From Pseudomonas sp. NFR16 (GTDB lineage Bacteria > Pseudomonadota > Gammaproteobacteria > Pseudomonadales > Pseudomonadaceae): a stretch of 64,000 bases of DNA. Under the pieces are notes generated by a model. That model ran no database searches, was not told the origin of the DNA, and saw only the letters and a list, made by a program, of their open reading frames with translations. The stretch is taken from assembly GCF_900108875.1 (NCBI RefSeq), contig NZ_FNYJ01000005.1, forward strand, positions 310,001 to 374,000, given 5' to 3'. Position numbers and translations under genes: made by a program. Position 1 is the stretch's first letter, and each line of letters starts with the position of its first letter. Positions 35,422-42,739 of this stretch are shown here, piece by piece.

Positions 35422-36093
35422 ATGTCGAATCTTGAACACTGGCAATCGGCAAAATTGCCAGACGCACGAACACTGGACGGACGTTTCATTCGTCTTGAAA
35501 AGCTCGACGCTGCGCGCCATGGCGACGGGCTCTGGGCAGCGTTGCAAGGCCCTGGCTCAGACGCCAAACTGTGGGATTACCTGGCTGTGGGACCGTTTGC
35601 CGAGCGCGCCGTGTTTGGTGATTACTTGTCCGGACTGCAGAACTCTACCGATCCGTGGTTCTACACCGTGATCGATCAGGAAACCGGGACCATCGATGGT
35701 TTTCTGAGCCTGATGTCCATTGTCCCCGCCCAAGGCCGTATCGAGATCGGTCACGTGACGTTCGGCGCGTCCATGCAACGCACACCCAAAGGCACCGAGG
35801 CGATTTATCTGCTGGCCAAGGAGTCGTTCGCGCTCGGCAACCGTCGGCTCGAATGGAAATGTAACGCTGACAACGCACGCTCGATGAAGGCCGCGCAACG
35901 GTTCGGGTTTACCTTCGAGGGCACGTTCCGTCAGCACATGGTGGTCAAAGCGGCAAACCGAGATACGGCGTGGTTCTCGATCATCGACAGCGAGTGGCCG
36001 GCATTAGGAAAGGCGTTCAAGGCTTGGCTGGATGTGGATAATTTCAATGATGGCGAGCAGATCAAGACCCTGGCGCAGTTGCGATCGGCGTAG
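35422..36093 (+). CDS. GNAT acetyltransferase of the RimJ/RimL type
   Basis: A 223-aa protein with a RimJ/RimL-like GNAT domain. Conserved parts are LDGRFIRLEKLDAARHGDGLW, then TIDGFLSLMSIVPAQGRIEIGHVTF (in part) and RRLEWKCNADNARSMKAAQRFGFTFEG (in part), ending FRQHMVVKAANRDTAWFSI. Relatives acetylate ribosomal protein N-termini, antibiotics or small metabolites; the true substrate is not evident. It follows the first GNAT by 18 bp and probably belongs to the same transcript. Confidence 0.88.
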   Translation: MSNLEHWQSAKLPDARTLDGRFIRLEKLDAARHGDGLWAALQGPGSDAKLWDYLAVGPFAERAVFGDYLSGLQNSTDPWFYTVIDQETGTIDGFLSLMSIVPAQGRIEIGHVTFGASMQRTPKGTEAIYLLAKESFALGNRRLEWKCNADNARSMKAAQRFGFTFEGTFRQHMVVKAANRDTAWFSIIDSEWPALGKAFKAWLDVDNFNDGEQIKTLAQLRSA

Positions 36094-36222
36094 CTTCCGA
36101 TCTCGCACACGGGTCGGACGATTCCGAAAATCGTGCAGGATGGCCACGCGGAGACGCTTCCGGGCCTACTTTAAGGATGTTCACAGGAAGTGAATGTCCC
36201 TACTCATTCAAGGAAGAGTCCC

Positions 36223-36822
36223 ATGCAAGATCTCAATCAATTCCGTGCAACCGCAGCGCCTGAAAATCCATGGCGCGTTCCTGAACCCGTTCTGAAATCG
36301 GGCAAGTATGGAAGCATCATCATCGACCGGGGGCAGCTGAAAAAAGCAGTTGCCGGTTCGAATAATCACTACCTTTTTTCCGAGACGGGAGCCGGCGTCC
36401 AGTCTCTGGTCATCGTCGGTACCGCCGTGCAAGTCGTCGAGTTCCTGCTCGCCCACCCGCAACGCGGTCTGGAATCGCAGATCAAAACCCTGCCCAAGCT
36501 CTACATGGGCATCAGCCCGTACGCGCCCAATCAGCGCTTCTCTGGGGTGTTTCCGGCCAACGAACTGCTGTCCGCCGTCGCAGGCTTTCTCGGAAGCCTG
36601 ATTCCCGCACCGGACTGGACGAACATCATTGGCGCTCCCGCGCAGCTCGAAGCCCTGAAGAAAGCCATCAACGGGCTGAGTCACTCGGACAAAGCCAAAG
36701 GCAAGATGCTCTACGTGAAATTCAGCTACTTGCCTGAAGACCAGATGGTGGAGATCGGCAAGGGCAAAATGTCGTTCAAGGAAGTGCTGCACGTATTTCA
36801 GAAACACTACAAGCCGCACTAA
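36223..36822 (+). CDS. Orphan cytoplasmic protein, function unknown
   Basis: A 199-aa protein I do not recognise. It has no signal peptide, membrane helix or cysteine. Moderately hydrophobic segments (SLVIVGTAVQVVEFLLAH near residue 66 and ELLSAVAGFLGSLIPAP near 118) alternate with a Lys-rich C-terminus (GKGKMSFKEVLHVFQKHYKPH in part). ATG 36223 has AGGAAGAG upstream; an ATG at 36190 adds 11 residues and has no such site. A TTCAC-N5-GTGAA dyad at 36180-36194 could be an operator. The gene is closed by the hairpins at 36847-36915. Confidence 0.7.
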   Translation: MQDLNQFRATAAPENPWRVPEPVLKSGKYGSIIIDRGQLKKAVAGSNNHYLFSETGAGVQSLVIVGTAVQVVEFLLAHPQRGLESQIKTLPKLYMGISPYAPNQRFSGVFPANELLSAVAGFLGSLIPAPDWTNIIGAPAQLEALKKAINGLSHSDKAKGKMLYVKFSYLPEDQMVEIGKGKMSFKEVLHVFQKHYKPH

Positions 36823-36842
36823 CAGTCAGCCTGTTCGACAGG

Positions 36843-36915
36843 CAAAAAAAGGGGAGCAACGAGTGCTCCCCCAGAGGTAAACCTCAGCCTCCTGCGTCAA
36901 GGCGCAGGAGGCTGT
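36843..36915. terminator. Two hairpins between the orphan gene and pycB
   Basis: GGGGAGCA/TGCTCCCC (36852-36872) is followed on the - strand by seven T's, ending pycAB. CAGCCTCCTGCG/CGCAGGAGGCTG (about 36886-36914) has a 12-bp perfect stem and is followed on the + strand by a T-rich stretch. Together they separate the two convergent transcripts. Confidence 0.85.
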
Positions 36916-36935
36916 TCATTTCTTGAGCATCGAGA

Positions 36936-38744
36936 TCAACCTTCGATCTCGACCAGGATTTCGCCTGGATTCACGCGATCGCCTTTGGCGACATGGATCG
37001 CCACGACCTTGCCAGCAACCGCTGCCTGCACTTCGGTTTCCATCTTCATCGCCTCGGTGATCAAGACTGCCTGACCTGCTCTGACGGTGTCGCCTTCCTT
37101 GACCAGCACCTCGACGATATTGCCAGGCATGGTGGTGCTGACATGGCCCGGTTTGCTTGCCTGCGCACGCTTGCCGATGCCACCGCCGACAAATTCGTTG
37201 AGCGGCTCGAACACCACTTCTTCCGGCATGCCATCAATGGAAAGGTAGAAATGACGCTTGCCTTCGGCTTTGACGCCCACGCCAGTGATGTCGACGCGGT
37301 AGCTTTCGCCGTGAACGTCAATCACGAACTCGGTCGGCACGCCCTCGCCGCCCGCCTTGGCGACTGTGCCAGGCTCAGGGATCGGCAACAGCGGCTCTGG
37401 TGACAAGGTGCCCGCAGCGCGTTCTTCGAGGAACTTGCGCCCAATGTCAGGGAACATGGCATAAGTCAGCACGTCTTCCTCGGATCTTGCCAGCGCGCCG
37501 ATTTCACCGCGCAACTTGGTCATTTCCGGTTTCAGCAGGTCCGCTGGACGGACGTCGATCAGCTCTTCATTACCGATGGCCTGACGACGCAGCTTTTCGT
37601 CCACCTGACCCGGCGCCTTGCCGTAGCCGCCAGTGAGGTAAAGCTTCACTTCATTGGTGATGGTCTTGTAACGCTCGCCCGCCAGCACGTTGAAAAACGC
37701 CTGCGTGCCGACGATCTGCGAAGTCGGCGTCACCAGAGGCGGATAACCGAGGTCTTTGCGCACGCGTGGGATTTCAGCCAGCACCTCGCCCATCCGGTTG
37801 AGTGCGCCCTGTTCTTTTAGCTGGTTGGCGAGGTTGGAAATCATCCCGCCCGGCACTTGATTGACCTGCACGCGCGTGTCGACGGCGGTGAACTCACTTT
37901 CGAACTGATGATATTTCTTACGCACGGCGTAGAAATACAGACCGATTTCCTGCAGCAGTTCCAGGTCCAGCCCCGTGTCGAACTCGCTGCCCTTGAGAGC
38001 GGCGACCATCGACTCAGTGCCTGGATGGCTGGTGCCCCACGCAAAGCTGGAGATCGCGGTGTCGATGTGGTCGGCGCCGTTCTCAACAGCCTTCAGCTGG
38101 CACATCGCAGCCAGACCGGCCGTGTCGTGAGAGTGAATGAAGACCGGAAGTGACTGCTCGGCTTTGAGCGCCTTGACCAGCTCGCCTGTCGCATAGGGGG
38201 TCAGCAGACCGGCCATGTCCTTGATCGCGACGGAGTCGCAGCCCATGGCTTCCATCTGCCGGGCCTGCGCTACGAAGGCCTCGATGGTATGCACCGGGCT
38301 GGTCGTGTAAGCGATGGTGCCTTGAGCATGCTTGCCCGCCGCTTTCACCGCCTCGATAGCAACGCGCAGGTTACGCACGTCATTCATGGCATCGAAGATG
38401 CGGAACACATCGATGCCGTTGACCGCAGCCTTGGCGACGAACGCTTTCACCACATCGTCGCTGTAATGGCGATATCCCAACAGGTTCTGACCCCGCAGCA
38501 GCATCTGCAGACGGGTGTTCGGCAGCGCGGCGCGCAGCTGACGCAGGCGCTCCCAAGGGTCTTCCTTCAGAAAACGTACGCAAGCATCGAATGTCGCGCC
38601 GCCCCAGACCTCCAGCGACCAGTAGCCGACTTTGTCGAGCTTCTCGCAGATCGGCAGCATGTCCTCGGTGCGCATGCGGGTGGCCAGCAGCGATTGGTGG
38701 GCGTCGCGCAGGATGGTGTCAGTAACGAAGATCTTCTTGGACAT
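36936..38744 (-). CDS. pycB: Pyruvate carboxylase subunit B (carboxyltransferase plus biotin carrier)
   Basis: A 602-aa protein of the oxaloacetate decarboxylase alpha/pyruvate carboxylase B type. Residues 1-265 form the HMGL-like TIM barrel (TDTILRDAHQSLLATRMRTED at the start, in part; metal ligands in HSHDTAG). Residues 290-480 form the conserved carboxylase domain. The C-terminal biotinyl domain has EAMKMETEV with the lysine to be biotinylated. With PycA it makes oxaloacetate from pyruvate, bicarbonate and ATP. No membrane beta or gamma subunit gene is near, which argues against a sodium-pumping decarboxylase. Its gene follows pycA by 11 bp. Confidence 0.94.
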   Translation of the reverse strand: MSKKIFVTDTILRDAHQSLLATRMRTEDMLPICEKLDKVGYWSLEVWGGATFDACVRFLKEDPWERLRQLRAALPNTRLQMLLRGQNLLGYRHYSDDVVKAFVAKAAVNGIDVFRIFDAMNDVRNLRVAIEAVKAAGKHAQGTIAYTTSPVHTIEAFVAQARQMEAMGCDSVAIKDMAGLLTPYATGELVKALKAEQSLPVFIHSHDTAGLAAMCQLKAVENGADHIDTAISSFAWGTSHPGTESMVAALKGSEFDTGLDLELLQEIGLYFYAVRKKYHQFESEFTAVDTRVQVNQVPGGMISNLANQLKEQGALNRMGEVLAEIPRVRKDLGYPPLVTPTSQIVGTQAFFNVLAGERYKTITNEVKLYLTGGYGKAPGQVDEKLRRQAIGNEELIDVRPADLLKPEMTKLRGEIGALARSEEDVLTYAMFPDIGRKFLEERAAGTLSPEPLLPIPEPGTVAKAGGEGVPTEFVIDVHGESYRVDITGVGVKAEGKRHFYLSIDGMPEEVVFEPLNEFVGGGIGKRAQASKPGHVSTTMPGNIVEVLVKEGDTVRAGQAVLITEAMKMETEVQAAVAGKVVAIHVAKGDRVNPGEILVEIEG

Positions 38745-38755
38745 TTACGTGTTCC

Positions 38756-40177
38756 TCACAGGCCTGCATGGGCGGCAATGGCGGCGGCGATGGCCAAGGC
38801 CAGCTCTTCGGGTTTGCGCTTGATCGAGTAATTGGTCAGTTCAGGGTGGCTTTCAACGAAGCTGGTGTTGAACTGGCCGCTGCGAAATTCCGGGTTACGC
38901 AGGATTTCCTGGTAATAGGCGGCGGTGGTCTTCACCCCTTGCAGACGCATGTCATCCAGCGCACGCAAGCCACGGTCCATCGCCTCCTCCCAGGTCAACG
39001 CCCAGACGATCAGCTTCAGGCACATCGAGTCGTAGAACGGCGGAATCGTGTAGCCGGTGTAAATCGCCGTGTCGGTCCGCACGCCAGGTCCGCCGGGCGC
39101 GTAGTAACGGGTGATCTTGCCGAAGCTGGGCAGAAAGTTGTTCTTCGGGTCCTCCGCGTTGATGCGGAACTGCAACGCGAAGCCGCGATGAATGATGTCT
39201 TCCTGCTTGACCGACAGCGGAAGCCCCGAGGCGATACGGATCTGTTCGCGAACGATGTCGATCCCGGTGATTTCTTCGGTAATCGTGTGCTCAACCTGCA
39301 CGCGGGTGTTCATCTCCATGAAGTACACCTCGCCCTCGGCGAGCAGAAACTCCACGGTGCCGGCGTTCTCGTAGCCCACCGCCTTGGCTGCGCGCACCGA
39401 CAGATCGCCGATATAGGCGCGCTGCTCCGGGGTCAGTTGCGGGCTTGGCGCGATTTCGATGAGCTTCTGGTTGCGGCGCTGAATCGAGCAGTCGCGCTCG
39501 AACAGGTGCACGACATTGCCAAAGCTGTCGCCAAGAATCTGCGCCTCGATGTGTTTGGGATTGACGATGCATTTTTCGAGGAAGACTTCCGCTTTGCCGA
39601 ACGCCTTGGTCGCCTCGGAAATGACCCTGGGAAACGCCTGTTCGAGCTCATCGCGGCTGTTGCAGCGCCGAATACCGCGCCCACCGCCGCCAGAAGTGGC
39701 CTTGAGCATCACCGGGTAACCGATGCGATCCCCTTCGATCAACGCTTCGGCGACGTCCGCCACATTGCCTTCGGTGCCGGGTGTGACCGGTACGCCAGCC
39801 TTGATCATGCTGCGGCGCGCTTCGGTCTTGTCACCCATGCGGCGGATCACTTCCGCGGAGGGGCCGATGAACTTGATCCCGCGTTCGGCGCAGATTTCCG
39901 CCAGTTCGGCGTTTTCCGAAAGAAAACCATACCCTGGGTGCAGCGCATCACAGCCGGTTTCGACAGCCAGATTCACCAGCTTGCGCGGGTTGAGATAACC
40001 CTCCAGCGGTTCAGCGCCGATGCCGTAAGCCTCATCCGCGCGCTTTACATGGAGCGCGTGGCGGTCCGCGTCGGAATAGATCGCCACCGAACGGATGCCC
40101 ATTTCTGCGCAGGCTCGCACGATCCGGACAGCAATTTCTCCGCGGTTGGCGATCAGGATTTTTGTTATCACTGGCAT
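38756..40177 (-). CDS. pycA: Pyruvate carboxylase subunit A (biotin carboxylase)
   Basis: A 473-aa biotin carboxylase that charges the biotin on PycB using ATP and bicarbonate. Landmarks are ITKILIANRGEIAVRIVRA at the start, HPGYGFLSENAELA, the glycine-rich lid KATSGGGGRGIRRC, YFMEMNTRVQVEHTITE (catalytic Glu, Asn and Arg) and GFALQFRINAED. The start is ATG 40177 (MPVITK) with GAGGAA just before it; an upstream frame to 40276 lacks homology. It is divergent from pycR with a 189-bp gap. Confidence 0.95.
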   Translation of the reverse strand: MPVITKILIANRGEIAVRIVRACAEMGIRSVAIYSDADRHALHVKRADEAYGIGAEPLEGYLNPRKLVNLAVETGCDALHPGYGFLSENAELAEICAERGIKFIGPSAEVIRRMGDKTEARRSMIKAGVPVTPGTEGNVADVAEALIEGDRIGYPVMLKATSGGGGRGIRRCNSRDELEQAFPRVISEATKAFGKAEVFLEKCIVNPKHIEAQILGDSFGNVVHLFERDCSIQRRNQKLIEIAPSPQLTPEQRAYIGDLSVRAAKAVGYENAGTVEFLLAEGEVYFMEMNTRVQVEHTITEEITGIDIVREQIRIASGLPLSVKQEDIIHRGFALQFRINAEDPKNNFLPSFGKITRYYAPGGPGVRTDTAIYTGYTIPPFYDSMCLKLIVWALTWEEAMDRGLRALDDMRLQGVKTTAAYYQEILRNPEFRSGQFNTSFVESHPELTNYSIKRKPEELALAIAAAIAAHAGL

Positions 40178-40314
40178 TTCCTCGACCGATGAGCAGACGG
40201 ACCGGAAACCGGTCAGTTCGTAGCGACAACCGTTACCGAGTGTTACGCCGCTGCGATGAAGCCACCCTAAGACCAATCATCAATTAATAAAAATGAGTAA
40301 AAATTGGGTTAAAC

Positions 40315-40330
40315 ATAAGTAAAACCTTAT
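40315..40330. promoter_or_regulatory. Candidate LysR-type site between pycA and pycR
   Basis: ATAAG-N6-CTTAT (40315-40330) is a T-N11-A-type dyad typical of LysR regulators, in an AT-rich stretch 37 bp before the pycR ATG and 137 bp before pycA. It is the best candidate for PycR binding. Confidence 0.55.
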
Positions 40331-40366
40331 AGTGCTTGTTCGAGATGACTCGGGAGAGTGTGAATC

Positions 40367-41317
40367 ATGCGTAAGTCATTGATGCGTATGACATTGCGGC
40401 AATTGCGAATCTTTAATGAGGTCTGCGATTTGCGCTCCTACAGCCGTGCGGCAGAGGAAATGTCGCTGACGCAACCTGCCGTCAGCCTGCAGATTCGGCA
40501 ACTGGAAGAACTGATCGGCCAGCCGCTTTTTGAATACGTCGGTAAAAAGCTCTACCTGACCGAGGCCGCTGAGGCGCTGCAGATGGCAAGCCGTGACATT
40601 TTTGGCCGGCTGGAAAACCTCGACATGCAGCTTTCAGACATGCAGGGCTCACTGCAGGGTCAACTGAAGCTTGCGATCGAGTCCAGTGCAAAGTACTTCG
40701 TTCCACACCTGTTCGCCGCTTTTAGGCGCCAGTATCCCGAAGTCATGCTCAACCTGACAGTTGTCAACCGAGCGCAGGTGATCCGTCGACTGTCCGATAA
40801 CCGGGATGACCTGGTGGTGATGTCGATGGTCCCACAGGACATGAACCTGGAATTCCTGCCTTTTCTGAATAACCCGATCGTTGCGGTCGCAAGACCCGAT
40901 CATCCGCTGGCACAGCTGGACAACCCTTCGTTGAAGAACCTGGAAGGTCATACGCTGGTTATCCGCGAATCGGGTTCGGGGACGCGAAAGGCGTGCGAGG
41001 AGTATTTCAAGGAGAAGCGCATCCACTTTGAACACTCGCTGGAGGTGTCCTCAGCCGAGGCGCAGCGTGAGTGTGTGGTGGCGGGATTGGGTATCGCGCT
41101 GCTGACCCGGCATGCGCTGAGCCTGGAACTGGCCACGGGCACGCTCAAAGAGTTGCCAGTGGCCGAGTTGCCTCTGTATCGGAGCTGGTGCGTGGTCCAG
41201 GCGCGAGAAAAGCGGTTGTCGCCGGTGGCTCACGCATTCCTTGCGTTCATTCGCACCGAGCGGGCGCAGATCAGCGAGCTGGTCGCGCGCTTTGATGGCC
41301 GCCTTCCGAAACGTTAG
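40367..41317 (+). CDS. pycR: LysR-family regulator of pyruvate carboxylase, PycR
   Basis: A 316-aa LysR regulator. The helix-turn-helix is TLRQLRIFNEVCDLRSYSRA followed by AEEMSLTQPAVSLQIRQLEE. The effector domain (about 100-305) shows ESSAKYFVPHLFAAF and VVAGLGIALLTRHAL. It is divergent from pycA, the same position as P. aeruginosa PycR, which is known to control the pyruvate carboxylase genes and to matter in lung infection. The ATG at 40367 may not be the only start, as MRMTLRQL begins five codons later. The 3' end overlaps the next, convergent gene by 47 bp. Confidence 0.9.
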   Translation: MRKSLMRMTLRQLRIFNEVCDLRSYSRAAEEMSLTQPAVSLQIRQLEELIGQPLFEYVGKKLYLTEAAEALQMASRDIFGRLENLDMQLSDMQGSLQGQLKLAIESSAKYFVPHLFAAFRRQYPEVMLNLTVVNRAQVIRRLSDNRDDLVVMSMVPQDMNLEFLPFLNNPIVAVARPDHPLAQLDNPSLKNLEGHTLVIRESGSGTRKACEEYFKEKRIHFEHSLEVSSAEAQRECVVAGLGIALLTRHALSLELATGTLKELPVAELPLYRSWCVVQAREKRLSPVAHAFLAFIRTERAQISELVARFDGRLPKR

Positions 41318-41501
41318 CGCTCTGCCAGAAATTGGCCGACGCGGCATCGAGGTAGTCTGAGAGCTCCTGATTCAAGCGGCGCTCTTCGGAGTAGGTTTCG
41401 ATCGCACGCCGAAACGCCATGCGGCGTTGATCTTCCTGCTGACGGCGGGTTTTGGCGCTTGAGCTGCTGTGCTGCTGCGAGTCATCGTAGTGCCGAGGCA
41501 T
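41271..41501 (-). CDS. Small charged protein, PA3496-like family
   Basis: A 76-aa protein that is very polar. The N-terminal half carries KTRRQQEDQRRMAFRRAIE, the hallmark of a small pseudomonad family that I recall as PA3496-type, sometimes named putative envelope integrity protein. There is no signal peptide or membrane helix. ATG 41501 has AGGAT in front. Its last 47 bp lie on the opposite strand within the 3' end of pycR, so the transcripts overlap tail to tail. Function unknown. Confidence 0.75.
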   Translation of the reverse strand: MPRHYDDSQQHSSSSAKTRRQQEDQRRMAFRRAIETYSEERRLNQELSDYLDAASANFWQSANVSEGGHQSARPAR

Positions 41502-41614
41502 ATCCTGTCTCCCATTGCGTGTGCGGGAGTACAGAGTGGCCCTGAGCCGTGACGATCAGGTGGCGCGTGGGTTACAAGTTGGTGAACGCTGAAGACCGGC
41601 CGATCGATGCATCG

Positions 41615-41706
41615 CCTGTGGAAACGAACTTGCTGGCGAAGATGCCTGGAAATTTACACCTTCGCCGCTCGCCTCTGCGCCTTCGCGAGCCAGCTCGTTC
41701 CCACAG
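41615..41706. repeat. Imperfect inverted REP pair
   Basis: CTGTGGAAACGAACTTGCTG (from 41615) and its inverted partner ending TCGTTCCCACAG (41678-41706) form a long imperfect stem. It is another variant of the GTGGGA...GCGAA repeat family. It lies downstream of the RpiR-type gene in a 226-bp gap without genes. Confidence 0.8.
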
Positions 41707-41727
41707 AATCGATGCTGAACAGATCGC

Positions 41728-42594
41728 TCAATCCTCAGCGGATTTGATCGACTTCGGCGACAACCGCAGGCTGCGCAAGCTGCGCTTCACGCTTTTGAGA
41801 TGGTTGACCAGACTCGGGCCGCGGGCCATGGCAACGCCCATCGCCAGTACGTCGATGACCACCAGATGGGCAATGCGCGAGGTCAGCGGGGTATAGATTT
41901 CTGTGTCCTCATGCACATCGATCGCCAGATTGACTGTCGACAATTCGGCCAGCGGTGTCTGACTCGGGCAGAGCGTAATCAAATTGGCGCCGCTCTCACG
42001 CACCAGATTGGCGGTGATCAGCAGATCCTTCGAGCGGCCCGACTGCGAGATACACACGGCGACGTCGGTTGGCTTGAGCGTCACTGCGGACATCGCCTGC
42101 ATGTGCGGATCAGAGTAGGAAGCCGCCGTCAGCAACAATCGGAAGAACTTATGCTGAGCGTCGGCAGCGACTGCGCCCGATGCACCGAATCCGTAGAACT
42201 CCACGCGATGCGCTGCCGCCATCACCGTGACAGCAGCCTGCAACGCATGGGGATCGAGCTTTTCACGCACTTCCATCAGCGTGTGCAGCGTGGTGTCGAA
42301 AATCTTCAGGCTGTAGTCGGCAACCGAGTCATCTTCATGGATCGCAAACTGACCAAAACTCGCGCCTGCGGCCAGGCTCTGGGCCAGCTTGAGTTTCAGA
42401 TCCTGAAAACCGGTGCAACCGATGGCGCGGCAAAACCGCACGATAGTGGGCTCGCTGATGCCGACGCTGTGGGCCAGATCGGCCATGGAGCTGTGCATCA
42501 CGGCCGCCGGATCGAGCAGCACATGGTCTGCTACTTTCAGCTCCGACTTGCGTAAGAGATGGCGTGACTGGGCGATGTGCTGCAACAGATTCAA
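41728..42594 (-). CDS. RpiR/HexR-family transcriptional regulator
   Basis: A 288-aa regulator with an N-terminal helix-turn-helix (1-77; LAHSVGISEPTIVRFCRAIGC and following, in part) and a C-terminal SIS sugar-phosphate isomerase domain (about 120-250; EFYGFGASGAVAADAQHKFF, in part, and CISQSGRSKDLLITANL). It resembles HexR but differs from the usual pseudomonad HexR beside zwf, so it is likely a paralogue that senses another sugar phosphate. No zwf-pgl genes are next to it. A dyad at 42638-42652 is a candidate autoregulatory site. Confidence 0.88.
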   Translation of the reverse strand: MNLLQHIAQSRHLLRKSELKVADHVLLDPAAVMHSSMADLAHSVGISEPTIVRFCRAIGCTGFQDLKLKLAQSLAAGASFGQFAIHEDDSVADYSLKIFDTTLHTLMEVREKLDPHALQAAVTVMAAAHRVEFYGFGASGAVAADAQHKFFRLLLTAASYSDPHMQAMSAVTLKPTDVAVCISQSGRSKDLLITANLVRESGANLITLCPSQTPLAELSTVNLAIDVHEDTEIYTPLTSRIAHLVVIDVLAMGVAMARGPSLVNHLKSVKRSLRSLRLSPKSIKSAED

Positions 42595-42637
42595 AGGACA
42601 GGACTCAATAGAAGGATGGGCCGGGCTGTAGCTTTTT

Positions 42638-42652
42638 TGTAGTTATACTACA
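42638..42652. promoter_or_regulatory. Inverted repeat upstream of the RpiR-type gene
   Basis: TGTAGT-TAT-ACTACA, a perfect 6-3-6 palindrome 44 bp before the start of the RpiR-type gene. HexR sites have the form TTGT-N7/8-ACAA, which is similar but not identical. Probably the regulator's own operator. Confidence 0.6.
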
Positions 42653-42739
42653 TGACCTGCAAACCGCACAGCTAAACGAGCTCGCCGTCGGCAAACCGAT
42701 CACAGCTGAATGACAGGTCGCCTTGCAGTGTAGGACTTT

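Noticed and set aside
38768..40192. 474-codon open frame on the + strand opposite pycA
   Set aside because: A shadow of the biotin carboxylase gene, with no motif and unnatural composition.
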